Shown here: positions 35,307 through 43,775 of the stretch, piece by piece
Numbering within the stretch: the stretch's first letter is position 1
Layout: each line of letters starts with the position of its first letter
DNA from: Anaerolineales bacterium
GTDB taxonomy: Bacteria; Chloroflexota; Anaerolineae; 4572-78; J111
Assembly (NCBI GenBank): GCA_015075405.1
Contig: JABTUK010000001.1
Location: forward strand, 992,001 to 1,056,000
Direction of reading: 5' to 3'
Length of the DNA: 64,000 nt
Program-made: the position numbers and the translations under genes
Notes under the pieces: generated by a model
Databases searched by the model: none
The model's input: only the letters and a program-made list of their open reading frames with translations
Told to the model about the DNA's origin: nothing

Positions 35307-36036
35307 AAAATTCAATCAAGCGCACCTTCTCCGGGTCAACCGCTTCCAGCGCGGCCAGTTCCTCCGGCGTGGGTAGGGGAGTGATAGGGACAGCGGGGGG
35401 CAGGTTGAGGGCGAAGCCGGTTTGGGCCTGAACTTCGGCGGGTGAACTGTAGGGATGGATGCTCTCAACGGTCAAGCGGCCTTCGACGCGGCGAAAAACG
35501 CACAGAGGGGTGACGACGCGATCTACCCGGCCGCCGGTGGTTTTGAAGCTGACCCGCTCGACAAAGGTGCGCGGGTCGTGCTTGGTCCGCCAGAGAAGGG
35601 TCCGTTTGGCCGTCGGCATAATACAGGCTGAGCCGGCTCCGCCGGGCAGGCGCACTTTGGGCCGGTGAACATCGCCGTTGGGGCCGGGGATCAGGCTCAT
35701 GTTGATCTGGCCCAAAGCGTCAATCTGCACGCCGGAAAGAAAAGCGGTGTCCAGCTTGCCCCGCGCCGATAAATCGAACAGGTCGGTCAGCGTGACCAGG
35801 CTGCGCGTGCCCTGGAGCAGGCGCGGATCAACGGTGGAGGCAGGCAGGGTTGCCGGGGTAGGATCAATCGAGCCGGTGATGTTGAGATAAACCAGGTTGG
35901 GCGCGTGCAGCCGCTTGGCCAGCAGTATCGCCACCATCGGCACAGGCGAAGCAACGCCGTGAAAGACCGTCTCCCCATCGCGCAGCAGCCGGGCCAGGGC
36001 GATGGGCAGCATCATGTCGGGGGTGAGAGGGGGCAT
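35305..36036 (-). CDS. CoA-transferase-like beta subunit (COG2057), catalytic Glu not conserved
   Basis: About 243 residues from ATG 36036 (AGGATAGG upstream). Shares the family pattern (FHGVASPVPMVAILLAKRL, LPAST.DPRLLQGT, FLSGVQIDALGQIN, RPKVRLPGGAGSA). Where class I CoA-transferase beta subunits carry the catalytic Glu in an E-x-G motif, this protein reads LNITGSID: Thr replaces Glu. Family members without that Glu, such as IpdAB, act as hydrolases or lyases on CoA thioesters. Its alpha partner lies 64 bases upstream. The extension upstream of 36036 is repeat-encoded. Confidence 0.8.
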   Translation of the reverse strand: MPPLTPDMMLPIALARLLRDGETVFHGVASPVPMVAILLAKRLHAPNLVYLNITGSIDPTPATLPASTVDPRLLQGTRSLVTLTDLFDLSARGKLDTAFLSGVQIDALGQINMSLIPGPNGDVHRPKVRLPGGAGSACIMPTAKRTLLWRTKHDPRTFVERVSFKTTGGRVDRVVTPLCVFRRVEGRLTVESIHPYSSPAEVQAQTGFALNLPPAVPITPLPTPEELAALEAVDPEKVRLIEF

Positions 36037-36063
36037 AACACCTATCCTGAAAAAGAAGATAAA

Positions 36064-36118
36064 GTAACAGGGTAGCAGGTAGCAAGGTAGCAAAAACCTG
36101 CTACCCTGTTACCCTGTG
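36064..36118. repeat. ggtagcaaggtagc / gctaccctgttaccc hairpin, second copy
   Basis: Lies between the alpha and beta subunit genes. Its right edge codes the last residues (HRVTG) and the TAG stop of the alpha subunit. Confidence 0.8.
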
Positions 36119-36901
36119 TAAAAACCGTTGAAAATCCTCCGCCGTACGCGTGCTTGCCACATACTCCGCCAGATAGCCGGCGTCATAATCATATAGCCCG
36201 GCGCAACTGCACGGCCAGGCGCCGGCCGGAGCTTCCACCACCATGTCCACCATAAACCCGGCGATAGTGGTCAATTCCGGCTGGACAGTGAAGCTCTGCC
36301 CATCCACCAGGCGCTCGGCGGTTAAAATCACCCGGCGAGCCGCTGTGACCATCAATACATCTTCAAACAGCGTCCCCCAGATGCGGGCGTTGCCCGTCGA
36401 GTCGGCTTCGTGGACGTGAATAATGGCAACATCGGGGGTGATGGCGGGGATGGCGACCACCGCTTGGCCGGTGTAGGGGTCAACCACCGGGCGAAAGCCC
36501 TGGGCTGCCGGTACATCAGAATCGGTCAGCCCGGCGACGGGCATAAAGGGGACGCCCTGCGCTGCAGCCCGCAGCCCGGCGATGACGCTGTAGCAGGCGT
36601 GTTCGCAGGCTTGCACCCGGCCCGCTTCGACGGCCTGGCGATACAGCCCGGCCATGCCAAAAACATTTTCATAGCCGATGAAGCCGGCGGTTACGGCAGA
36701 AGCCACGCCCGCGCCGCACAAAATGTCCACATCGTAGGCCCCCGCTGTTTTAACCAGGTTCAGCCCTTTTTTGCCCTGCCGGATCAGTTCATGCACCGCC
36801 GCCGAGGGGCTGCGGTGAAGGGTATTGCCGCCCAGGGCTAAGGTGGCCCCGTTGGGCACTGTTGCCACCGCTTCGGCCAGAGAAACAACTTTATTGTTCA
36901 T
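36101..36901 (-). CDS. CoA-transferase-like alpha subunit (COG1788)
   Basis: 266 residues. Pairs with the beta subunit to act on a CoA thioester. Family features: N-terminal GATLALGGNTLHRSPSA, LVKTAGAYDVDILCGAG, and IIHVHEADSTGNARIWG with a conserved Glu candidate. Closest in style to the IpdA/GctA group. It is first in a three-gene minus-strand unit with the beta subunit and acyl-CoA synthetase, divergent from marR. The final codons and stop come from a GGTAGC repeat. Confidence 0.82.
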   Translation of the reverse strand: MNNKVVSLAEAVATVPNGATLALGGNTLHRSPSAAVHELIRQGKKGLNLVKTAGAYDVDILCGAGVASAVTAGFIGYENVFGMAGLYRQAVEAGRVQACEHACYSVIAGLRAAAQGVPFMPVAGLTDSDVPAAQGFRPVVDPYTGQAVVAIPAITPDVAIIHVHEADSTGNARIWGTLFEDVLMVTAARRVILTAERLVDGQSFTVQPELTTIAGFMVDMVVEAPAGAWPCSCAGLYDYDAGYLAEYVASTRTAEDFQRFLHRVTG

Positions 36902-36989
36902 CGTTTATTGCGCCGTACCTTGGGGAATTGTCAGAAATTATAACATGTACCGGGGGACTGTCAATTCGTTTATTTCGGCTGCCAGGCGA

Positions 36990-37018
36990 TTGACTTACGG
37001 CTGTGCTCATGCTATAGT
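36990..37018 (+). promoter_or_regulatory. Promoter of the marR-MFS operon, with A/T-rich candidate operator
   Basis: TTGACT (36990-36995), 17 bases, TATAGT (37013-37018). Immediately downstream, tagttagtttt and attaattatta blocks, with aactaattaat just before the ATG, form partial inverted repeats where a MarR dimer could bind and repress its own operon. Confidence 0.65.
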
Positions 37019-37057
37019 TAGTTAGTTTTATTAATTATTAGAAAAGGAAACTAATTA

Positions 37058-37513
37058 ATGGCTTCGGTTGAGGAGTGCGCCCAAGAAGTTTTAGAGGTAA
37101 CCCCGTTGCTGATGCGGGCTATTCGGGCCGAGATGCGCCGCCAGCGGGCCTGGGATTTGTCGGTGCCGCAGTTTCGGACGTTGGCCTATCTCAATTATTA
37201 TGCCGGGGCGTCGCTCTCCGACGCCGCCGAATTTATCGGGCTGACCCTGCCTTCTATGTCCAAGTTAGTGGATGGGTTGGTCGCCCGCCAACTGATCACG
37301 CGAGAGTTCTCCACCGACGATCGCCGCCGGGTGAGGCTGGCGCTTACCCCGGCGGGTCAAGCATGCTTTCAGTCGGCCCATGAGGCCAGCCAGGCTTATC
37401 TAGCCCGGCGGTTGGCCCAACTGCCTGCGGAAAAACGCACTATTGTTACCCAGGCTATGCAGATTTTGCGTCCATTTTTTACCCCCAGCCATGAAATTGA
37501 GCCATTGAGATAA
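37058..37513 (+). CDS. MarR-family transcriptional regulator
   Basis: 151 residues. Winged helix-turn-helix: LSVPQFRTLAYLNYY, the recognition region LSDAAEFIGLTLPSMSKLVDGL and the wing STDDRRRVRLALTPAG. MarR proteins usually repress adjacent transporter genes and release DNA on binding a phenolic or other small ligand. Its TAA overlaps the ATG of the MFS gene (TAATG), so it probably controls that exporter. AAAGGAAA precedes the ATG. Confidence 0.9.
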   Translation: MASVEECAQEVLEVTPLLMRAIRAEMRRQRAWDLSVPQFRTLAYLNYYAGASLSDAAEFIGLTLPSMSKLVDGLVARQLITREFSTDDRRRVRLALTPAGQACFQSAHEASQAYLARRLAQLPAEKRTIVTQAMQILRPFFTPSHEIEPLR

Positions 37514-38865
37514 TGATGAAGCCAAAAATGACCCCCAAAACAGAAGCAGTCTCTCTTGGGCCGAACCGTGAAACCTCAGCCCTGTCAACCCGCTACGGGC
37601 GCATGCTGCGCTTTCTGGGCGAACAGTTGGGGGGACGGCCGCTGTTCAGCCTTAATTTTGGGCAAACCTTTGCCGCCCTTAGACATCGCAACTATCGGCT
37701 GTGGTTTATCGGTCAGCTTGTCTCCCTGGTGGGTACCTGGATGCAGACCACCGCCCAGGGTTATCTGGTCTTCCAGTTAACCCACTCTCCGGCTTATTTG
37801 GGTTATGTCGGTTTTGCTGCCGGAGCGCCGTCGTGGTTGTTTATGTTGTACGGCGGCGTTGTTGCCGACCGGATGCCGCGCCGCCGCTTACTGCTCCTTA
37901 CTCAAAGCGGCATGATGATCCTGGCTTTTATTCAAGCCGTTTTGACTTTTTCGGGGCTGATCCGCCCCTGGCATATTGTGCTGCTGGCCCTGGGCTTGGG
38001 TGTGGCAAATGCTTTTGATGCGCCGGCGCGGCAGGCCTTTGTGGTCGAAATGGTGGACCGGGAGGATTTGACCAACGCCATCGCCCTCAACTCCAGTATG
38101 TTCAACCTGGCGACGGTGGTTGGGCCGTCGGTGGCCGGTCTGACCTACGCCTTTTTGGGGCCGGCCTGGTGCTTTACTATCAACGGCGTCAGCTTTATTG
38201 CCGTCATTACCGCGCTGCTGCTGATGCGTTTGACCCCAAACCTGGCCCCTCGGCGGGCAACGGCGGCCTTGGAAGATTTAAAAGAAGGTCTGCGGTATGT
38301 GGCTTCGCATCTCATTATTCGGACCATTGTCAGCGTGGCCGCGGTGATCAGCTTGTTTGGCCTGGCTTTTATGACCCTGATACCCGCCTGGGCCACCACT
38401 GTAATGGGCGGCGATGCCACTACCAACGGCTGGCTGCTCGGAGCGCGGGGCGTGGGGGCTTTGATAGGGGCGCTGATGATTGCTGCCCTGGGAAATTTTA
38501 ACGGTCGCGGCAGACTGCTGACCATTGGTTCTTTTGTCTTTCCGGTCATGGTGCTGTTTTTTGCTCAGATGCGTTGGCTGCCCCTGTCGCTGCTAACCCT
38601 GGTAGGGGCCGGGTGGGGCTTTATGGTCCTCTTCAATTTGGCCAACAACCTCATCCAAACCCTGGTGCCGGATGAACTGCGGGGGCGGGTGGTCAGCATT
38701 TACACCCTGGGCTTTTTTGGGCTGATGCCGCTGGGGGCCTTACTGGCCGGCTGGGCGGCCGAGTGGATTGGCGAACCCAACACGGTGGCCCTCAGCGCGC
38801 TCATTTCCTTGGGTTTTGCCGGGTGGCTGTGGCTGCGCGTGCCGCAGTTGCGGGCGCTGGAGTAA
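37513..38865 (+). CDS. MFS exporter (EntS/MFS_3-like)
   Basis: 450 residues with about 11-12 membrane helices. Typical of the MFS_3 group: ALRHRNYRLWFIGQLVSLVGTWMQTTAQGYLVFQLT, GGVVADRMPRRRLLL, DAPARQAFVVEMV, and DELRGRVVSIYTLGFFGLMPLG in the second half. Proton-driven efflux of a drug or siderophore-like compound is likely. Translationally coupled to the MarR regulator. A degenerate palindromic element begins right after its stop. Confidence 0.88.
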   Translation: MMKPKMTPKTEAVSLGPNRETSALSTRYGRMLRFLGEQLGGRPLFSLNFGQTFAALRHRNYRLWFIGQLVSLVGTWMQTTAQGYLVFQLTHSPAYLGYVGFAAGAPSWLFMLYGGVVADRMPRRRLLLLTQSGMMILAFIQAVLTFSGLIRPWHIVLLALGLGVANAFDAPARQAFVVEMVDREDLTNAIALNSSMFNLATVVGPSVAGLTYAFLGPAWCFTINGVSFIAVITALLLMRLTPNLAPRRATAALEDLKEGLRYVASHLIIRTIVSVAAVISLFGLAFMTLIPAWATTVMGGDATTNGWLLGARGVGALIGALMIAALGNFNGRGRLLTIGSFVFPVMVLFFAQMRWLPLSLLTLVGAGWGFMVLFNLANNLIQTLVPDELRGRVVSIYTLGFFGLMPLGALLAGWAAEWIGEPNTVALSALISLGFAGWLWLRVPQLRALE

Positions 38866-38960
38866 GGAATTGTCCAAGAATAAGTTCCCTGAAGTTCCCA
38901 CGAGTTCCCAGGGAACTGAGGAAACTTGTAGGAACTCAAAACGTATTGTTGGACGGATTT
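38866..38960. repeat. Degenerate copy of the 109-bp palindromic element
   Basis: Keeps attgtccaagaataagttccc and the GAGTTCC/GGAACT hairpin but has lost the outer CTTAG ends. It is directly adjacent to the MFS stop codon. Confidence 0.7.
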
Positions 38961-38978
38961 CTAAGAAAGTGGTCTGGC

Positions 38979-40127
38979 TCAGGAAAGACTTTTCACCTTA
39001 TCGAGTTTCAGGGTGGCGATCAAGTCGGGCTGGGTAGAGGCAATGCGGTAAACTTCGCCGATGTCGCGATTGGTCAGCAACCCCAGGAATCGCCCATCGG
39101 CGACGACCGGCAGGGCTTCCAGGTTACTTTCGGCCAGGCGCTGCTGCGCGGCAAACAAGTTATCATCGGGCGCGACCGGGCTGACATGGGTTAACATCAC
39201 TTTGCCCACCGGCACATTGGGGCCGTGCTGGTCGAGCGCCTCGAGCAGCCGGGTGTAAGTTAAAAGACCCACTAATTGCTCGCCTTCGCAGACGGGAAAA
39301 TCGGCCTGGAAAGAGTCAAACGTCAGCTTGACCGCGTCACGCAGGGAGGATTGCGGGGTAAGCGTCTGCACCCGCCGGGAATAGGCCTGTTCTACCATCA
39401 GGTCGCCCAGTACACTGCGGGTCTGGACCAGTTGGCGTTCGGCCTCGGCCCCCGAAAAGATGAAGACGGCAATCAGGATGGTGAAAAAATTGCCGTTCAG
39501 AAAGCCGTATAAGCCCAACATCCAGGCCAGGGTCTGGCCGATGGTGACCGCAATCGAGGTGGCGCGTTGATAACTGACCTGAGTAGCCAGCAAAGCCCGC
39601 AGTACCCGCCCGCCGTCCATCGGAAACGCCGGCAGCAGGTTAAAAATACCCAGGAAAAGATTCGACACAAAAACATAGTTAAAAATAGCGTTAAAGCTAA
39701 GCTGGCCCAAATTATCAAACAAATCAGCCGGCGGCCACCCCCCAAATCCCTGGCCAAGCGCCAGACCCAGCGGCGCCAAAATAATGGCCAAAGCAAAGTT
39801 AACCAGTGGCCCGGCAATCGCAATCACAAACTCCTGGATGGGTTTTTCGGGCATGCGCCCCAACTCGGCCACCCCGCCGATAGGCAGCAGGACAATCTGC
39901 TTGACCGGCACGCCATAACGCAGCGCCGCCAGGCTGTGCCCCAGTTCGTGCAGCACCACAATGGCAAATAACAAGAAGGTGACAATGAGGCCAAAAATGG
40001 CCCCGCTCCAACCACCCCCCGTAAATACGCCAAATTGCAGCGCCCCCCAAATTAAAATAAGCGGAAAGGTGATGTGCATGCGGATAGTAATCCCCTGCAC
40101 GCTGAATAAAGGAATTGAACTGCCCAT
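38979..40127 (-). CDS. M50 site-2-type intramembrane metalloprotease with CBS domains
   Basis: 382 residues. Zinc site HELGH (60-64) in a membrane helix and the second ligand motif FPMDGGRVL near residue 170; about six membrane helices. The C-terminal third has two CBS domains (around VEQAYSRRVQTLTPQSSL and VMLTHVSPVAPDDNL), which usually sense adenine nucleotides. Belongs to the CBS-fused S2P group related to SpoIVFB and MJ0392. Substrate unknown. GAGGAG upstream supports the start. Confidence 0.88.
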   Translation of the reverse strand: MGSSIPLFSVQGITIRMHITFPLILIWGALQFGVFTGGGWSGAIFGLIVTFLLFAIVVLHELGHSLAALRYGVPVKQIVLLPIGGVAELGRMPEKPIQEFVIAIAGPLVNFALAIILAPLGLALGQGFGGWPPADLFDNLGQLSFNAIFNYVFVSNLFLGIFNLLPAFPMDGGRVLRALLATQVSYQRATSIAVTIGQTLAWMLGLYGFLNGNFFTILIAVFIFSGAEAERQLVQTRSVLGDLMVEQAYSRRVQTLTPQSSLRDAVKLTFDSFQADFPVCEGEQLVGLLTYTRLLEALDQHGPNVPVGKVMLTHVSPVAPDDNLFAAQQRLAESNLEALPVVADGRFLGLLTNRDIGEVYRIASTQPDLIATLKLDKVKSLS

Positions 40128-40148
40128 AATGTCGCTCCTCTGAAATAG

Positions 40149-40182
40149 AGAGATTGGAGATAGGATTTAATCTCCAATCTCT
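40149..40182. repeat. agagattggagat / atctccaatctct hairpin
   Basis: Perfect 13-base arms (40149-40161, 40170-40182) between the protease and the CrtI-like gene. Same family as 15702-15740. Confidence 0.85.
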
Positions 40183-40269
40183 AACTACCACACGAGACGA
40201 AAAGCATCTCGCCTCACTTTCCCCTAATCATACCCCGGCTGAACCCCGCTGACAATTGGGCAGCTAAAG

Positions 40270-41745
40270 TTAACCTCCATCGCTGATAATCAGGCGGTTG
40301 ACCACTTTGCCGGAGAGCATAACCATCGGTACGCCGCCGCCGGGGTGAGTGGTCCCGCCGACAAAGTAGAGGCCGGTTACTCCGGGGGCGCGGTTGTGCG
40401 GGCGGCGAAAAGCGGTGAAAGGGCTGTTGGACGACGCGCCATAGAGCGCCCCGCGCCAGGCCCCGCTCTGCCGGGCCAGATCGAGCGGGGTCAGCATCTG
40501 TTCGGTTTGAAGGCAGCCGCGGACGTCCAGCCCAAAATCGGCCAGGCGGGCCAGGACATGGTTGCGGTAAGCGCCGGCCTGAATGGTCCAATCAAACCGG
40601 CTGTCCAGGGCGGGTGCATTGACCAGGACAAACCAGTTTTCACTGCCGGCAGGGGCGTGCGCGGGATCGGATTTTGAAGTAATGGCGACATAAATCGTCG
40701 GGTCGGCGGGCGGGACGCCGCGCTGGAAAATGTCGTCGAACTCGCGGCGGTAGTCGCCTGAAAAGAAGATGTTGTGATGAGCCAGTTGAGGATTTGTGCC
40801 AGCCACGCCCAGCAGCAAAATAAAGCCGGAGCAGGAAGGTTCGATGCGGGTCAGGCGGGCCAGCCGCTGCGGTGTGGCCAGACTGGGCGGCAGCAGCTTG
40901 TGATAAACGGTCGCTACATCTACATTGGCAACTACGGTATCGGCAGTCTGCAAGCTGCCATCGGCTAACATAACCCCCTGAACCTTATTATCAGCCGCGA
41001 CAATCTGGCTCACCGGGCAGCCGGTGTGGATTTCAACCCCCAACTCCCCAGCCAGCCGAGCCAATGCTTGAGCGATTGCATAGACGCCCCCTTGCGGATA
41101 CCAGACGCCGCCGGTTAACTCCACGTGAGCGATGACGTTGAGCGTAGCCGGAGCTTGATAAGGACTGCCGCCGACGTAGGTGGCAAAACGCCCCAAAAGC
41201 TGGCGCAGATGCGGCGAGTGAACGAAACTGCGAATGGCTGCGTCCATCGTCCGTCCGGCATCCACCCGCAGCGCATCGTGCCAGGGCACACGCAAGAGGC
41301 TGCGCCAGGAAGGCGGCTGGTTATAAATAAAGACCGGGCCGGTGAGACGGTGCAGCCGGGCAGCATAAGCCAGATAGGCCAGGTAGCCTTCCACGTCGCG
41401 CTCATCCAGCGCGGCGATTTGCGCCGCCATGCGTGAAAGGTCGGAGGTGGCGTCGAGGATGGTTCCGTCGGGGTAAAAGTAACGGGTCAGCGGCTCGACT
41501 GGCCGCAGGGTCAGATAATCTTCCAGACGGCGGCCGGCGGTGGCGAACAGTTCCTCCAGCACCGGACGCATGGTAATGACCGAGGGGCCGGTATCCCAGC
41601 GATAGCCATCCTGCCGAATTTGGCCCATCTTGCCGCCGACAGCATCATTTTGTTCCAGCACTCGCACCTTTCGGCCCGCCGCCGCCAGCCGGATAGCCGT
41701 TGTGAGGCCGCCAATGCCCGCGCCGATGATGATAATGCGTTTCAT
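40270..41745 (-). CDS. CrtI-type phytoene desaturase family protein
   Basis: 491 residues. N-terminal FAD-binding site IIIIGAGIGGLTTAIRLAAAG with VGGKMGQIRQDGYRWDTGPS (CrtI signature), and C-terminal GLYFVGGTTHPGGGVPMVMLSGKVV, the bacterial-type carotenoid desaturase motif. Introduces double bonds into phytoene or a related C30/C40 carotene. It begins ten bases after the glycosyltransferase stop, and the pair is joined by a gttaaacg repeat. The exact step (CrtI, CrtN or the CrtP oxidase) is not resolved. Confidence 0.85.
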   Translation of the reverse strand: MKRIIIIGAGIGGLTTAIRLAAAGRKVRVLEQNDAVGGKMGQIRQDGYRWDTGPSVITMRPVLEELFATAGRRLEDYLTLRPVEPLTRYFYPDGTILDATSDLSRMAAQIAALDERDVEGYLAYLAYAARLHRLTGPVFIYNQPPSWRSLLRVPWHDALRVDAGRTMDAAIRSFVHSPHLRQLLGRFATYVGGSPYQAPATLNVIAHVELTGGVWYPQGGVYAIAQALARLAGELGVEIHTGCPVSQIVAADNKVQGVMLADGSLQTADTVVANVDVATVYHKLLPPSLATPQRLARLTRIEPSCSGFILLLGVAGTNPQLAHHNIFFSGDYRREFDDIFQRGVPPADPTIYVAITSKSDPAHAPAGSENWFVLVNAPALDSRFDWTIQAGAYRNHVLARLADFGLDVRGCLQTEQMLTPLDLARQSGAWRGALYGASSNSPFTAFRRPHNRAPGVTGLYFVGGTTHPGGGVPMVMLSGKVVNRLIISDGG

Positions 41746-41746
41746 T

Positions 41747-41775
41747 GTTAAACGTTAAACGTTTGAACGTTTAAC
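41747..41775. repeat. gttaaacgtt palindrome
   Basis: gttaaacgttaaacg and cgtttgaacgtttaac pair imperfectly. The repeat encodes the last residues and stop (VKRSNV*) of the glycosyltransferase and the spacer before the desaturase ATG. Confidence 0.75.
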
Positions 41776-42933
41776 GACCCTCCCTTTCCACCTCGGCCCG
41801 CCGCGCCAGTGCCACCAGACGGCTTGAACCGCGATGCGCGTCATCAGCAGCACCGAGACGGGCATGAGCAGCGCATCGGCAAGACGCTGGCGGGTAGCGG
41901 CAGCGGTGAGCAACCGGATAGATAAGCCCAGACTAATGAGGAGCAGCGGAACGAATGGTGAATAGCGAATGGCGAATGGTGGATAACTAATCGTAAATAC
42001 CCAAAGGGCACGATGTCGTAAATCGTAAATCGTAAATGCAAGGAGCCAGGGAAATAGAAAAACCAGCCAGTGAAAAGCCGTGGCCAGGGCCAGAAAAAAA
42101 ACAGACCCGCCGTAGCCGGCCAGGATATTTTTGGCAAAGCCATCGCGCACCGAGGGCCAATCGCGGTACATGCGGCAGGCAATGAGGCCGGCCCCATCGG
42201 CCATGCGCAGGCGCAAGCCCGCAGCCTTAATTCGCCGGGCAAAGGCGACATCTTCCAAAATGTTATCGCGCAAGGCGGCATGCCCACCGATGGCCTGATA
42301 CGCCCGCCGTCGAAAGGCCAAACATTGGCCGTTGGCCGCCGCCAGCGACGACCAGGGCAGATGATGGACCAGCAGCACCGGCAAGTAGCCCCAAATTACC
42401 AGGGCCATCAACGGCACCACCAGCCGCTCGCCCCAGGTGACAGTGTGCTGGGTGGGCCAAACCGTCAGCAGGTCAGCCTGGGTGCGGTTCATTTCAGCCG
42501 CCAGAGCCGCCAGCGCGCCTGGCGACCAGCGCACATCGGCATCTGTAAAGATAAGCCACTCACCGCTGGCAGCCTGGGCCAGTTGGTGGCAGGCCCAATT
42601 TTTGCCCAGCCAGCCCCCCGGCAGCGGTGAGCCGATTATCACACGCAGGCGAGAGTCGCCTTGAGCCGCTGCATGAGCAACGGCGGCGGTATGGTCGGTG
42701 GAGTTGTCGTCCAGCAGGAGCAACTCAAAGTGAGGATAGTCCTGGTTTAACAAGCTCCGCACGGTCTGGCCAATGACCGCTGCTTCGTTGCGGGCGGGGA
42801 TGAGAATGGAGAGGGAAGGAGGTGAGGCGGCGAAGCGAACCGACTTGAGACGCGGAAAAGTTAACGTGTTGAGAATGGCAACCAACGCCATGCCGATGAG
42901 GGCCAGGGTAACAAAAATGAGCAGAAAAATCAT
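41755..42933 (-). CDS. Membrane family 2 glycosyltransferase of the carotenoid cluster
   Basis: 392 residues. N-terminal membrane helix, GT2 catalytic domain (PARNEAAV, LLLLDDNSTDHT, IFTDADVRW with the DxD-like motif, ILEDVAFARRIKAAG), then C-terminal helices. It resembles CrtQ and CruG, which glycosylate carotenoids. The neighbouring CruF-like gene favours a CruG-like role, adding sugar to a hydroxylated carotenoid; this is inference. A segment of about 28 residues between the last helices (FTIYDLRHRALW, SYPPFAIRYSPF) is encoded by repeat DNA (41953-42040). The C-terminal tail also comes from a repeat. Confidence 0.8.
   Translation of the reverse strand: MIFLLIFVTLALIGMALVAILNTLTFPRLKSVRFAASPPSLSILIPARNEAAVIGQTVRSLLNQDYPHFELLLLDDNSTDHTAAVAHAAAQGDSRLRVIIGSPLPGGWLGKNWACHQLAQAASGEWLIFTDADVRWSPGALAALAAEMNRTQADLLTVWPTQHTVTWGERLVVPLMALVIWGYLPVLLVHHLPWSSLAAANGQCLAFRRRAYQAIGGHAALRDNILEDVAFARRIKAAGLRLRMADGAGLIACRMYRDWPSVRDGFAKNILAGYGGSVFFLALATAFHWLVFLFPWLLAFTIYDLRHRALWVFTISYPPFAIRYSPFVPLLLISLGLSIRLLTAAATRQRLADALLMPVSVLLMTRIAVQAVWWHWRGGPRWKGRVVKRSNV
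41953..42040. repeat. In-frame repeats in the glycosyltransferase gene
   Basis: gaatggtgaatagcgaatgg and tcgtaaatcgtaaatcg tracts sit side by side and are read through without a frame change. They add a loop between two membrane helices. Confidence 0.75.
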
Positions 42934-42985
42934 AAAAGCTATGCCAGGTGGAATTGATAGAAACTGAGGGGGCTTTATTTTTCCC

Positions 42986-43618
42986 TCAATGTCTATGAGT
43001 TCCCTCAGTTCTTACGAGTTCCTTTTTCTTCAGCCACGAGCGAGGTTGAGGCCACTGCGCCAAATCGGCACGATGTTTCCAGGCCAGGATAAGGGTATTG
43101 CCTATCCAGATTGTTAGCAGATCTGGTTCGGGCCGAGCCAGGAGGAGATAAGCCAGCAAGCTAAACAGAGCCAGAAGCATAGCCCAGCCGTCTACGGCGA
43201 CAATAACAAACCACAACCCCAGGGCCAAACCCAGCACTGTTGGACCTTCCCACAAGGTCAGTCCGGTCCAGAGGCCAAAGGTAACGGCCACGGCTTTACC
43301 GCCGCGAAAGCGCAGCAGTGGTGAAAAGGCGTGGCCCAACACCGGGGCCAGGGCCACTGCCACCAGCAGCCAGCCAGTCAAGCCGGCCCAAAAATAGGCC
43401 AGCCCCACCGGAATAGCCCCTTTCAGCGAGTCGAGCGAGAGAGCAAGAGCAGCCCATCCCCGGCTGCCGCTGCGTAAAACATTGGTCGCGCCGGGGTTGC
43501 CGTCACCGTAGCGGCGAATATCGGTCCGCAGGGCCAACTGCCCTACCCAAACAGAGAAAGGCAGCGAGCCGGAGAGGAAGGCGGCAGTAATCCAGGCCAA
43601 AATAGTTATCGTTTCCAT
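42986..43618 (-). CDS. plsY: Acyl-phosphate:glycerol-3-phosphate acyltransferase PlsY
   Basis: 210 residues, about five membrane helices. Transfers the acyl group from acyl-phosphate to glycerol-3-phosphate, the first step of phospholipid synthesis. PlsY motifs: SGSLPFSVWVG, GDGNPGATNVLR, GHAFSPLLRFRGGKAVAV and the C-terminal WKHRADL. The last ~14 residues (KKKELVRTEGTHRH) are coded by a GGAACTC-type repeat and are probably acquired. It lies between carotenoid genes; a functional link is not established. Confidence 0.9.
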   Translation of the reverse strand: METITILAWITAAFLSGSLPFSVWVGQLALRTDIRRYGDGNPGATNVLRSGSRGWAALALSLDSLKGAIPVGLAYFWAGLTGWLLVAVALAPVLGHAFSPLLRFRGGKAVAVTFGLWTGLTLWEGPTVLGLALGLWFVIVAVDGWAMLLALFSLLAYLLLARPEPDLLTIWIGNTLILAWKHRADLAQWPQPRSWLKKKELVRTEGTHRH

Positions 43619-43650
43619 GCAAAATCCAGGAGGAGATTAGAGATTGGAGA

Positions 43651-43759
43651 TTTAGTGATTGTCCAAAAATAAGTTCCCTCAAGTTCCTACGAGTTCCCAG
43701 GGAACTAAGGGAACTCATAGGAACTCAAAACGGAAAGTAAATTTTAGACGTTTACTTAG
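43651..43759. repeat. 109-bp palindromic element, copy 3
   Basis: Same length and ends as copies 1 and 2 (first base T instead of C). It is flanked by an outer inverted repeat of the gattagagattggag / ctctaatctcc family, so one palindrome is nested inside another. Confidence 0.85.
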
Positions 43760-43775
43760 GTTTGATAATCTCCCT

